This document shows, one piece after another, positions 22,757 to 34,396 of a stretch of 64,000 nucleotides of DNA. The DNA comes from Terana coerulea (lineage: Eukaryota; Basidiomycota; Agaricomycetes; Polyporales; Phanerochaetaceae): positions 186,001-250,000 of the forward strand of contig JAKOGH010000790.1 of the NCBI GenBank assembly GCA_024811115.1. The letters are read 5' to 3'. The notes under the pieces were generated by a model, which was not told the origin of the DNA, did not search any database, and worked only from the letters and a program-made list of their open reading frames with translations. Position numbers and translations under genes: made by a program. Within the stretch, counting starts at the first letter, position 1; each line of letters opens with the position of its first letter.

Positions 22757-24784
22757 TCACAGCCCCCACCCAATCACCTCGAAAACCACCGGCATCACGC
22801 CTGTCGCCAGAATTCCAATTCCGCCATACACAAACACCTTCGTAAGCACTGTGGAGGTCAGGGGCGGTCAACACACGGCCGCATCAGGCACATGTAAGAC
22901 CACTCACCATCCGCATCGTAGTGTTTGACCGTGTCAGGCTCCCGCCCACCCATCTCCTCCACGCCCGGTCCAAAGCCCATTCGTGGATCGGGCGTCGCCA
23001 CCGGCTTGCCGTTTCCGGGCGCGCGGCCATTGCGCTGTTTGAGATCGGGCCTGCCCCAGGGCGAGGCCGAGGTGGGGGTGCGCGCCGTGCTGACGCCGTC
23101 GACCTCGATCTCGAGCATACTAGGCAGGTTCAGCATGGAAGGGACAGGGTGGAGACCCCGCTCGGTGGGAACACTCTTGTACTCCGTCGCAGGTGTGTAG
23201 AACCGACGGTGCGGAAGCGTCATGAGTTGGGCAAGGAAACGGAAGGTGGGGGCAGTATGCTGCGAAGCACGAATTTCGCCAAAATGCGCCATACAAAGAT
23301 GGCAAACACACCTGTGCACCTGCATGCTCAGTCGCGGAGTCGATTAACATAAGCTACGCAAGACGTACCGATGACCATCTTGAGAGTAGCGATAGACCAC
23401 CACGCCCACATCTCAGACGGGGTGCCGGTAATCCTGCCAGGCATTTTATGCACGAAAAACGTGGTGTCATACCCGTGCTGCGCCATGAACCATCTCGTCA
23501 AGTATTCGCCCATGACAACAGCCAAGAAAGCGATGGCATCCTCGAAGCACGGGCAGTCATCCACCGGCTCAGGATGCCAATGCACCATGAGGAGAGTAGC
23601 CGGTATGACGACGACAGGGACTGCACAGACGTTTAGTACGCTACAATCCGCAAGGACCAAGAAGAACATACCAATCCAGCCGGAATTGCGTAGCCAGTAA
23701 TCGATTGCGCCTCCGCAGAGCGCATACAAGCCCCAGATAGCAGCGCCTAACCCGCAACCGAAGGTAACGTCGACGAAACTATGCATGCCCGTGTACAATC
23801 TGCCGTATACAATAGAAAACAGGTATACGGAGAGAATAGCAATGCAAATGCCGTATGTGGTCGTTGAAACCATCATTTCAGGTATGATGTCCTCAGCAAG
23901 ATGCGTGGTGTTCGTGATGAGGGGCTGAGAAGGTGAGATAGGAGGTGTGAGGACAGTAGTAGGGGTCCTATACAGGCGGTCGAGTACTGTGAAGAAGAAT
24001 AGTGCGAGGGAGACGCTGTTCGTCGAATGCGTGGAGGGGAAGCCGTACTCCATATGATGTGTATTTCCAGTAGCTGCATGGCCTAACTGTCAGCGTGTGG
24101 GGTATACAATGTCTGAAGAGATACGCACTCAACCTGGATACTGGAGGTGCAAACGGCCGGGGAGAGCACATAAGATCCTTTGCGAGCGACGAAATGTACA
24201 CTCCAAGCGAGAGAACGAACAGCAGACTGTAGACACGTGAGCAAAGAAACTACCCGAGCCACAATCGAACATACCCTTGAGTGATGTCTTGGTACCCGAA
24301 GAAACAGAACGCAGGCAGCATCATCATAAAGAAGGTGTGCGTTCCAAGAGAAGATGTATGGACGAAATATATGTCGAGGAATGGCATCCGCACGCGTTCC
24401 TGCGTTAACAGCGATCAATCCCAGCAGCACCTCAATGACGGTCACACTCACCTGCATCGCAGCGATGACCTTGGACTCCCAACCCAGGCTCCAAATCAGC
24501 ACCCTTCTAAATGCAGCCCTCCACGAGCTCAACGTGCGGTCGTAGACCTCGTCGGGAAGGAGCCCGATGCTATCCTGGACGACCGGGACATCCTCATCCG
24601 AGTAGTCGTCGTCCTTCTCGTCCCAGGTGTTTGCGAGCGCGGTGGGCTTAGGATAGCGTTTGGATGAGAATCCTGGCTCGGGCGTCGTGTCCCTGCTCTC
24701 ACCGGACGAGCTCGCCGAGTCCCTCGGCGTTGAGTGGGCTTTAGAAGGCTCGCCGAACAGGAACTTTGCCCGACTCTGATTCAT
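22757..24784 (-). CDS. Sphingoid long-chain-base-1-phosphate phosphatase (Lcb3/Ysr3 type, PAP2 superfamily)
   Basis: An ER membrane enzyme that removes phosphate from dihydrosphingosine or phytosphingosine 1-phosphate. All three phosphatase motifs are present: KDLMCSPRPFAPPVSRLT, then after an intron (GTGCGT..CATGCAG) GNTHHMEYGFPSTHSTNSVS, and GRLYTGMHSFVDVTFG with the catalytic His and Asp. The soluble N-terminus of about 100 residues (Ser-rich, then acidic) leads into FRRVLIWSLGWESKVIAAMQ and VRMPFLDIYFVHTSSLGTHT. Several hydrophobic helices follow, then a Pro-rich loop with ARTPTSASPWGRPDL, and a last exon KVFVYGGIGILATGVMPVV ending at 22757. No frame breaks are needed, so this gene is a good control for local sequence quality. 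Confidence 0.93.
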
Positions 24785-25855
24785 CGTGAAGGCTGGTTGC
24801 CAAATTTATGTCGTTGCGAGTGATAGAGTGTTCAGTGAATTAAAGGAGGATATATGGTCAGAGCATAGGAGACGTAGGTGGTCGTGGTAGTTGGTAAGTG
24901 AAGTGAGTGGTGAGAACGCTTCCCCTTGAAACTGAAGTTCGAGGCGGTCCAGTTCACATGCCCTCTTCTACGGTATAGTTAGCTCATCATGATGCGTGCG
25001 GGTTCGTAAGGTACATGTAGATGATGGCTGTTGCTACCACGGGGAGAGGGCATTTACAACAGTTGTATCGACGAAGAGTCTCGAAGACTCAGGCGCGGTA
25101 GGATTAGTGCTGTGTCCCGTGACAAAGCGCGACAGGCAGTGAAGACGCGAAGCTTGCGCGGAATACACCATGATATCACGGAAAACAGATGAATTGCATG
25201 CAATCTACATGTGGCATTTACGATCTACTCTAGTCCAAGGAAGAAGTGTAGGCAATGAAAAGAACTGTACGGAACCTGGGTAGAAGAAGTCAGCAACTGA
25301 GAAATACAACGGAAGGATGCAATTGAAGCCTCAGCGAACATATGTTGTCCTTCATGCAGGTATCGGACATATGCTTGTATTGTTTGAAACATCGTAGGCG
25401 GAGGGTAGGGGAAAGGGGAAGGAACACACGCTCAAAGTGAGTGCTCACCTTCAGATTTCTTCTCTGCCACGAGACGCAGCTGTTGGATAGCGAGATGAGC
25501 GTCGAGTTCAAAAAGAGTCGGATGCAGCGGACCCTCAGGGGGTTATGTTTGCTAGCTTAGGGCCCACGATGCGAGCCTCTGAGGTCTCGTCGCCCGCTAG
25601 AAGTTCTCGTCTCAAGGTCGGAGTGCCGGGGTGATGGACGTGTCGAGGATCAAGTTACCCACCCTGATGGTATTGACTTAGTTTGATATATGCATCTAAG
25701 GAGAAAAGTCAACATGAGGATCAAGACAGTGCAGACAGATGTAAGGCTCCGTTGGTGATGCATGTTAATGAGTAAGGCTCATGTGTAGTCGCCCTCGAGA
25801 TATGTTTATGGAAAACTATCTTCATCGCCAAATAAATAGAAGAGTTAAAACTCAC
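24785..25855. other. Intergenic, phosphatase promoter side
   Basis: About 1.1 kb with scattered short ORFs and no supported gene. Confidence 0.5.
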
Positions 25856-26125
25856 CTAAGTTACCCAGCCAACAGGCGGGAACGCGTCGAAGACGAGCAT
25901 AGCGGCGACCTCAACCGGGAAGAAAACAGTGGTGAAAAGCAGGAGGCGCCAAGCGTTTAAGAAGGCTTGCGGAGTTTCGGGAATCAGTCGGAGTTGCTGG
26001 GCTGTACAGCACGTCCATAAAGCCGCCACAGCGCGCAGCGTTTGCCGTTTCCCCTCGTCGTGCTCGTCCCTGGCCCTGTTACGCAATGTTTCCTGTGAGT
26101 ATTGGCCTCTGCTTGACCTATACAC
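25856..26125 (-). CDS. Possible small membrane protein (hypothetical, weak)
   Basis: I do not recognise it. The minus-strand ORF has a charged start (RARDEHDEGKRQT) and a long hydrophobic C-terminus (AWRLLLFTTVFFPVEVAAML), ending GWVT at a TAG followed by GTGAGT. A CACAG acceptor at about 26092 suggests an upstream exon that I could not define. The plus strand has its own splice-like signals here (GTGAGT at 26095, TTTCAG at 26161), so the coding strand is uncertain. It could be a shadow or part of a longer gene. Confidence 0.3.
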   Translation of the reverse strand: MYRSSRGQYSQETLRNRARDEHDEGKRQTLRAVAALWTCCTAQQLRLIPETPQAFLNAWRLLLFTTVFFPVEVAAMLVFDAFPPVGWVT

Positions 26126-26765
26126 ATACTTCGTTTGTTTCTGTGATGAATCTCAATTTCAGTTCTGCTTCCGAAAGAGAGGGAAACCTCCTTGTGGACA
26201 TCCTGATACCAAAAAAACTCTCATTCTGACTCTCCTTCATTTTCACTCGCCTTTCTGAGCTTACGCTAACCAACTCATTCTCAGGTTGTTATCATGTCTT
26301 TGTGAACACATCTACCTGGAATCTGCGCTGTGCTTGTAGTAGGTGGGTGCCCTTTGCCATCAAACTCTGCAAGACGAAAACAAGTTCATCCATTCGTTGA
26401 TGACCCGTCTTGCGTCTCGCATTGTCCTGCCGCCGCTTGCGGTGGTCGTGTCCGCGCACTTCGTCTTGGTGTGCGTGGGCCTGGATGGTGCGAGTCTTCT
26501 GTGAGGCGGGATCCATGAAAATATCGGCTTCTCTGATTCATACGCATCTTCAAGCTCATCCGCTCATATTTGCTCATTTACTTTCTGCAGGTTATATTGC
26601 TCTTGTTGGATTGCTAGTGCTATTGTTATCCCCATGTCCGTACTAGTCTCCAACAATACTATTATTTATCTAGACTATTATGCATTGTCCAAGTCAAGCT
26701 CAACCAAGCTCGTGAAGATCAAACATGAGCTGCTGGCGTGCGTCGTCAAAGACCTTTTGACATCT
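26126..26765. other. Intergenic
   Basis: Short spacer upstream of the weak hypothetical and downstream of copy E. Splice-like pyrimidine-AG signals occur on the plus strand near 26284, but no coding exon could be joined to them. Confidence 0.4.
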
Positions 26766-27975
26766 TCATGTGGGCGTGTGGTAAGAAACTACCAGTCGCC
26801 ACGGGATGCTGCTTGCCTCCTTCCGTGGGCAATCTCGCGCTTTCTTCTCCTCACTCCGCTTCTCACCACGGCTTTCCACCGGATTTGACGCTTGCGCATC
26901 ATAACCACCGTCGCCTTGTTGCTCTTTGGCAATGTTTTCAGAATTTCTGCCGGCCATATCTGCGGGAACGCTGTCGTCGTCGCCGGTATAGACCATTCGC
27001 CCGCGACAGAGGTTGACCTCCAAGAAGCGAGGATGGAAGAAATACTACAACCAGCAATCAACGTCAATAAAGGAGCGTGGCAGGGTGAACACAATATGCG
27101 TACGTGGTTCCAGTGGTCTATGAATTCTGACGCAGGCCCGCGCCGCTTAGATTTCATACGTTTCTCCATCACCTTCGTAATAACGAATCCTGTCCAACCA
27201 GGGGCATATTAGCACCACACTTTGAAGTTGCAGCCGACGCGACACACGTACCCACAAGCAAGCCGACGCCGAGTATCATGGGCGCGATGCCAGCGACAAT
27301 GCGGTCCATCGGCGACAACGTCCCGACCTTCTTCAAGTCGGCCAGGAACCTGCTCCAGTCCTCCTCGGTTACATCGTGCGTCGCGAACGGATGCGGCACG
27401 ACGTGCGTGGGCGGGGGCAGGGCCGGGAAGCCGTAGTCCAGCCCCTTCCCGAAGCCAATGACGACGCACGGCGGGAACGGCGCGTACGGCAGGCCCGATT
27501 GTAGTGGGCGCAGGAAGGACGGGGGCGGGGGGTTGAACAGGGAAGTGAGGTCGGTTTTCATGAAGCCGCCGACGCTTGAGCTTGAGCCCTTGGCGAGGGT
27601 ACCCGAGTCCGGGTCCTGCGGTTGCTGAAGGCTTAATCGAGAGGTGGATGCGGACGGCGAAGCCCCTGGGGCATAGCGATGGTTAGGCGTGCTTGTGAGG
27701 CGATCCCTGTCCTCATTATGGTTTGGCCTCGTGTAGGATCCCGCCGAGACTGTGCGGGAGTGATTGGAGGTGTTGTTGGTGGAGGAGTATCTTGTACCAG
27801 ATGAGCTGGAGGCGGCAGGTCTCCCAGAGGCATGTCCGTAGGGATGAATAGAACCGCTCCCAGCGGTATAAGCAGGAGGAGCTTCTTCAGGCGAGTTGAG
27901 CACGATAGATGGGATTGGACCTTGCTTCGAGTCTACACTGCTTGCAGCATCCAGCTTGGCTGGCTCAATAATCAT
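26766..27975 (-). CDS. Copy E of the PPxY/HPF-HDV-DW family, intact
   Basis: Best-preserved member and the only one on the minus strand. The ATG at 27975 gives MIIEPAKLDAAS; the codon often taken upstream is TTG. Then PPxY as APPAYTAGS, about 100 residues of Ser/Thr/Asn-rich linker, DLTSLFNPPPPSFLRPLQ, VVIGFGKGLDYGFPALPPP, VVPHPFATHDVTEEDWSRFL, LKKVGTLSPMDRIVAGIAP and a hydrophobic run MILGVGLLVG. An intron (GTACGT..TGGACAG) interrupts this run, which continues FVITKVMEKRMKSKRRG..DHWNH. A second intron ends GTTGTAG, then YFFHPRFLEVNLCRGRMVYTG, a Lys/Glu-rich tail and PWRLVVSYHTPT. It reads through with no indel. The splice sites of both conserved introns match copies B, C and D exactly. Likely a single-pass membrane protein; role unknown. 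Confidence 0.88.
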
Positions 27976-29083
27976 CGTACAGTGCAAAAATGTAGTAGTG
28001 TTAGCTTGGGTTCAAGTTGTAGCTAGACACTGGCGACGGAGGGAGCCTGAGAGTCACGGAGGACTCAGCTGCGGCTTGCAGTCTTGCAGCATTGCTATAT
28101 ATTCAACTTCGAATGGCGCTGCCCCCTGCGTGGATCAGACATCAAGGGCTCATACATAATAGCCTTCCAGTTGATGGCCATGGCAAGACGCACCGTGAAG
28201 GCGATGCAGATCACTTATACAGAGGCTCCTTCACTTCGTTCCGGGGAGAAGGTCAGGGTGGCGTTTGGCTAGGGTGGTGTTTGGTCAGGTGGCGTTTGCC
28301 GAGGCTGCTGCAAGGCTTGTGGTCAATTAATGAGGTATATATGTGAAGCAGGAGGTGCACCAATAAACTGATAAAATAACACAGAAGCGGGGCAGATTGG
28401 ACCACCAAGCATTGACTGAGGCTGTAAGGGATATGAGGTATAGAACGGATTTTTAGACACCGCCCGAGGCTCCGGCAGCCCTATAAATGCCACCGCAGAC
28501 GATGAGCGGACTAAGCCGGAATGTCAACGCTGCGCGAGACTGCGAGGGCTGAGCTAAGCAGTCGGACCGATGACAAAACGGATCAGAAATGATGCATATT
28601 GTGGAGGAACCCGGAGAGGAACCGGGGACGCGTAAATCAGCCGGCGGCCAGCAGACATACTTATACCTAGCCATTCGGACTGATGAATGACCAGGTAGGG
28701 GCTCAGGGTAAGTACGTTACTTACTTACGTGGCATATGGGTAAAGATAGGAGTATTTTGCGCATCGCCTCGAGCGGGCCCCGCGGCTGCAGGGTGGCACT
28801 GCAAGCCTGCGGATGCCATGCTCAGGCTATCAGCTGCGGACAGGGCCCCAGGTCTAGGATACCGCTGCGCTCCAGCATGGCCATATTCACGACAACCGAG
28901 AGTACGGTGCAGCTGGGCAGTTAGTACATTCAACAGCGATGCTCACTACCATAGGGTGCTAAGTAACGGCAATACATTTTCTTCCGGTGATACAACAGTT
29001 AGAACGAGATTATGTCCAAAAAACGGCGTAAGATACGTGCACGATTGAAATAAGTTATGTAGCCTGTGTCCAGATGGAAAAGA
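27976..29083. other. Intergenic
   Basis: Holds the copy E promoter (TATATAG-type element near 28100 on the minus strand) and the sin3 3' flank. No gene supported. Confidence 0.5.
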
Positions 29084-32000
29084 TCATGGTACAGGAACGG
29101 GCTTCACAGAAGTCGCAGAGGCGGGGCTTTCAGCCTTCGTCGGCGTTGATGGCTTCGGCGACTCCCTCGCCGTGAACTTCCCCAGCCAAGCTTTCTTCCG
29201 CGTGTTATGTGCCCGCAACCGGCGCTGCGACTCTGTAGCTTCCTCGTGCAAAGACGGCCGCCAGAGGAAGTCTTCCGTGTGCGCGACGTAGAAAAGCCGG
29301 TAGGTCCGCACGCAGATGCGAATGGCAAGAGCCCCGTCGCCTTCCACGTTATCGTCAGGAGTGCCTTTCAGCGTACTGCAGAGACATAAGCTATCGCATC
29401 GCACTTTTGGGAGGATCTACGCACCGCTTCAAGAAAGGCTTCCTGGTTATTGGCGTGGTTAGACCGGCTGTATCCTCAGACTGTCCCAGTCATCAGTGTC
29501 AAACTAAAGATATGTCAAAACCGCACTCACCGAAGCGTAGGAATTGACATAAGCTTGCCAACGTCCAGTGAGGACCTCAGAGTCATCGAAATTTGCGTCG
29601 TCCTTGCCGAGCAACTGAATAGTAGCCATCTTCGAATCTGGCACCTGTGAACGCTCCAGTAAGCACTAGCAACCACGCCAGCTCAAGGTGGACGCACCCA
29701 GGCCATCCTGAACAAATTTTCATCAGGGCCCAAGACCTTCTCCGTGCTTTTCCGCAAATTGATGAGATCCTGGGTGGTCGGACTCGGGAGGTCCCGATCG
29801 CGCCGGAGCAAGTCAAACAAGTCCTGGCTTTTGGCATCCGACAAGACAGTCTGCACCTGCTTCACGATCGCGCCGAGCAGTTTGTCAATCGTGAACATCT
29901 TGTACGCGTGCTGTGTCCTGGTTAGTACCAAGAGTCAAAGACGACGAGAAGCAGGGCACGCACCTGTATGCCGAACATGTACCGCAGCTGGTCCTCAAAC
30001 GCTTGGGGCTCAAGCTCGTTGTCGAACAGCTTCTCGCACGACTCGAGCATGAGATCGTAGAAATGGTCGGCTTGCGCGGTGCGATCGTCAAGCTTTGAGA
30101 TGTCCACCAGAATACCAAGGCGATCGGCGAGGGGGTTTGGCTTGTGCGACTCTAACGGATCGCTGGCCACCGTCCCAGCAACCTCTTTGAAGAGATGCAG
30201 GCGGGAGTACAGTACCTGGAAAACACTGAGTTTTTTGAACTGGCTTTCAGATGACGGTACACCTTACCTCCAACAAACGGAAGAGCACGTAGAAATGCGT
30301 GTTTGTGAAGAAGTTGCCTTTCCGCGCGGATGACGTTTCTGTCGGACTTGGCGGAGCTAGCGTCGAAAGATCATTGGTCAAGCCTTCCGACGAACCGTCC
30401 ACGCTCATCGCGTCTGGTGCAGGCGACGCTGGTCTGGATGTCGAAGGAGAGACCGCTTCCTGCGCCCGCGTTCGCCGTGAAGACTTCGCCTGCTCGGCCT
30501 TCAGCAGTCGCTTCCGGAGGTCGCCCGCTGCAGTCTTGCTCGGCCGGCTCCCGCGCGAGGCGTCGTCCATCGGCACATCCGCGCCGCCAGGGTCCCCGTC
30601 GACCCCTTCGCCGTGCGGCACAAGCGTCGAGTTGAACGTCACCGGGTCGAGCATGAAGAACAGCGGCACGAACGACCGCAGGAAGCTCTCGATCTTCCGG
30701 CGGTCAGCGACGCCGATCTGCGCCTGGGTGCGGTCCAAGAACGAGCAGACGAGCTTGAGCGCGTCCTGGAAACTGCTCATGTCCTCGATGACATACTCCA
30801 GCTGGTGCCGCGGCCGCGTACGTGCAAAGAGCGGGTCTACGAGCGCCGCCCGCTGGGCCATCTGCTCATCTCTAGCTGCCTCAATCTGGCTCACGAACGC
30901 CTTCGCTGTGATAGCCTTCTTATCCGCTGCCTTGAAGGTGATACCCTGGTGGTCGAGGGACTTGTAATAGTTCCGCGCGTCGACCTCTTTCCACACCTTG
31001 TTCCACTCGCGCTGCGCGCTTCCACTCCTCGTGTTTCTGCTTCAGTCGCTGCAGGATGAGAGGGATCGCGACCACAGGAACCTCCTGCATCGCCTTGTGC
31101 ACCTCCATGCCGTTGTCGCGTCCGTACACCTTCTTGATGACTCGAAGGTGAATACTCTTCGCAGCTTTTGCGAGATCGGGCTTAAACTTGTGATTAGCCC
31201 GTTCCTCAGGACTGAGCTGGTTGATCTTGTTGTTGAAGGGCTCCAACGCCTGGATAGTTTTGTAGATGGCCTCGATGTGGAAGTCGTACTCATGCCGCTC
31301 CTCTTCACTTCGATGCAGGGCTTCCTCATATGCGTTCTTCTTGTGTGCAAGAAACCCGGCGTCTTCGGTCGCGAAAGTGGGCTGAGAGACCCATTCATCG
31401 TTGAGCACAGACCTGCACATGTCGTCTCGACCTGAGCATACGACGTTCATCTCCTGGTGTAACACTCGTGTGAGCATAATGTAAGCACATTCATGATACA
31501 CGTACACTGGCAGGGAGCTTCCTGTAACTGCCATGGCGTAGATTCAGCTGGTTGCGGCTAGGACGGTCGAGGACGCCCGTCGGTCTCGTCCAAACACTGT
31601 CGGTTGCAGATGCATACAGCTCCCTGCGTTCGTCCCAACCCAAGATTTCTTTGAATCGGGTCATAAGATCTCCGTCTCCCAGGTACGTTCGACTTTCACG
31701 GACGAGCTGAGCGGTGTCGATAATGTCCTGCGTGAAGAGATTGACGACCTTCAAGAACTCGTTATACGTTTCTCTGCTTTCCAACCTGCGCTTAACGTGG
31801 TCGAAAAATTGAGCATCGTCGTAACGCTGAGCTGACGGCTGAGAGTGGTGGGGAGTTGGGGGTATCGTGCCCTGAATCTGCTGGACTTGAGCATGGGAGA
31901 GTTGTTGGTGGTGGTGGCTTGTAGAATGTGCGTGTGAACGACGAGGAGAAGGGGAATAGCTTGTCGCTGAGGGAGAGAAGGCGAAGGCGCTTCACTAGAT

Positions 32001-33241
32001 GCATGATGTTGCTTCGTTCTCTATGGCGGACGGACTTTGAGGAATGAAGTCCTTGAAGCACCATAGAATCATACCTTGCTGGGACCCGGCTTCGGCGCAA
32101 TCTCCTTATGTTTGTCCTTCTCTTGGTCTCCCTTGTCTTTCTCCGCAGGCTTGCGCTTTCTCTTTGCCGGCACGGAAGGCGCAGCTTTCGACGAGGATGG
32201 TGCGTGACTCGCCGAACCATCTTGTTTCTTCTTCCCGTGCCGGCTCTCAAAATGCAAAGGCGCGCCATCCTCCATCTCGTCCAAACGCGCACCCATACGC
32301 TGCTGAGCGTTGCGATCTGGTAGAAAATGATAGAAGCCCTTAATAAGGTCGGTATCGTCCTTGAATAAGGTTTCCACACGAGATAACACGTTCTCCTGGG
32401 GAAGGTTACTTCCAAAGTCCTTGTTCAGACGAAGCAAACTGACGTACCCCAGCCAATTCACGCGGGGACAGTATTTCCAGGAAGGCTTTGTACTTCTCCG
32501 GGTCATTTGCGTATCGGTTCTTCACCCTCTGAACATACGACAAGGCCCGTTCAATGTCCGCCTCAGCTTCATTTCCAGGAGGAGGGGCGAGATCTATGGC
32601 TACAGGTTCTCGGAGGGGGAATGCGGCGCTAATAGTTTGGGTGATGGTGCCCGCTGGAGTCGTCACGGTTATGAGGTCGGTGTTGTCGGCGTTGGTACTG
32701 CACTCTATCCGGTAACCGGCTGGAAGGAACGTGTTAAATCCCTGAATGAGGTCGGGGTAGCCGCGGAATAACGTCGAGACTCGCTCGATTACACCTGGTG
32801 TGTCGATACTACGCGAACGTAAGATTAATTGTACCCGTCCAGAGACGCATGTACTCACTATTGGCTCTTAAAGTCCTTCATGATATCCAGGAACTGGTTG
32901 TAAACATCTGACTGGTCCTGGAACTGCTGTTTAACAAGGTCCAGGTATCCCAACGCGTCCGTGACATTCAACGGTCTGCCGCCCATGTCTTCCCCGCTGC
33001 TCATTGTCTGGACATCTTCCACAGATGTCTTTACTTGCTGCTCGGGGGTTGGTTTGGGCTCCTCTGCCTGGACAGGTGCTGAAGACGGTGGCGGCGGGGA
33101 AGGTTGAGCCGCTTCGGCCTTGGTCGTGGAGGGTGTCGCCTCTGGAAGGTCGACCGGGAGTGCCTCTTCTTTAGGTTGGGGCTTCACATCTTCTACGATG
33201 TTCTGAGCGGCGTCGGTGGGGGTCTCCTCGTCGCCGGCCAT
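29084..33241 (-). CDS. sin3: Sin3 transcriptional corepressor scaffold
   Basis: Scaffold of the Rpd3/HDAC complex in the nucleus. PAH1 ([40 protein letters not shown]), PAH2 ([19 protein letters not shown], an intron [33 protein letters not shown]) and PAH3 ([33 protein letters not shown]) are followed by the HDAC-interaction region, starting GSYRKLPAS and continuing [14 protein letters not shown]. The C-terminal half has [53 protein letters not shown] and [19 protein letters not shown]. An acidic Pro-rich leader precedes PAH1 and a Lys-rich linker follows PAH2. The frame breaks at about 31005-31020, where EEWKRA must join [12 protein letters not shown] (likely loss of one GC in a GCGC repeat). 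The join at about 31990-32070 is also unresolved. Confidence 0.95.
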
Positions 33242-34396
33242 GGCGAGGACAAAGTGGGTGAGTGGTCCGTGCGTAAGGACAATTCGAATTGGAAACCCCG
33301 GTTTCTACTAGCGCCGGAGAAACCCACCCAAATCAGGAAGCGTCGGGCAGCTGTGTAATAGGCGCTCGACAGCGTCGGGCAATATCAGAGGAGGATAGCA
33401 CATTCACTGCCATATTTCGAGCAACAAAGCTCTGCTAAAAGTTGATAAAATGAGTACCAGCTAGCCTTTACATTTGCATACTTGAATATGTCATTTATTA
33501 CAAGCTGACAGTTACTGTTGCTTATCTAGGCAGCTGTTGGCTGATTTTTTTTGCTGATTTGTGAGGAATTCAACCTATGAATCAATAAATGGTGGGTATA
33601 TTATTATTCCAGTGTGTGTTAGCCCCTTGACCCTCCCATACATTACTGACTGCATGTTTACAGGGTAAGCATTGTTATAGTAACAAATTCACTTGAAATG
33701 TGAGTATTTATGGTAGCTTCAACATATTACTGTCATACTCATAGAGGGGCAAATAAAGCCCTCCAGAATATCTCGTGCACTTATCATACACATAGTGAAC
33801 ACCAGTGCTGTATGAGCTGCTGTTTACCGTCCCAGCTTTTAGGCGCCTCTGTTTGAGCGCCCCGCCCCTTCCCGATTTGGGCGCGTGCGTAACTTAAGCA
33901 AGTTGGATCTGAGATACTGTAATGGATCAATCTCGTGCGGTGATCGCCGATTCCGGAGACAATATCCACAAAAGGTAATATTCTTCTTTCCGTGTGTCAT
34001 CCGCGTGTGCATCTCCATGTAAGCTCAAACTTCCACCAGGGCCGCCACTACATTCAAAGATCACAGTTGCTGTGGCATTTTAAGGTACGTTATAATCTAG
34101 TCTATGCTTCAGCGCGATTTCCTTCGGTTTTCGCTCGCTTTAGTGTACTATAGTCCCCCTAGTAGTAATGCTCCAAATTTCACTGTGACTATTGCTCCAT
34201 AGACCTAGCAACTATTCAAAATATTATTGCGAGCTTCTGCACAGTTGTGGTACTATTACTTTTGGCAAGCGGAAGTTGACCGATACTGATCAGTCCCCGC
34301 ATTTCTACTAGACATCGAGTGCCCCCAGGCTGTGACCTGGACCGTGACGACCACTGAAGATCCTTACTAAATCTTGTTCTGCTTATACATTGACAG
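33242..34396. other. Divergent promoter region with an AT-rich island
   Basis: Between sin3 (minus) and the oxygenase gene (plus). 33420-33780 is clearly AT-richer than its surroundings and holds no ORF. I found no terminal repeats, so transposon origin is only a possibility. Confidence 0.5.
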
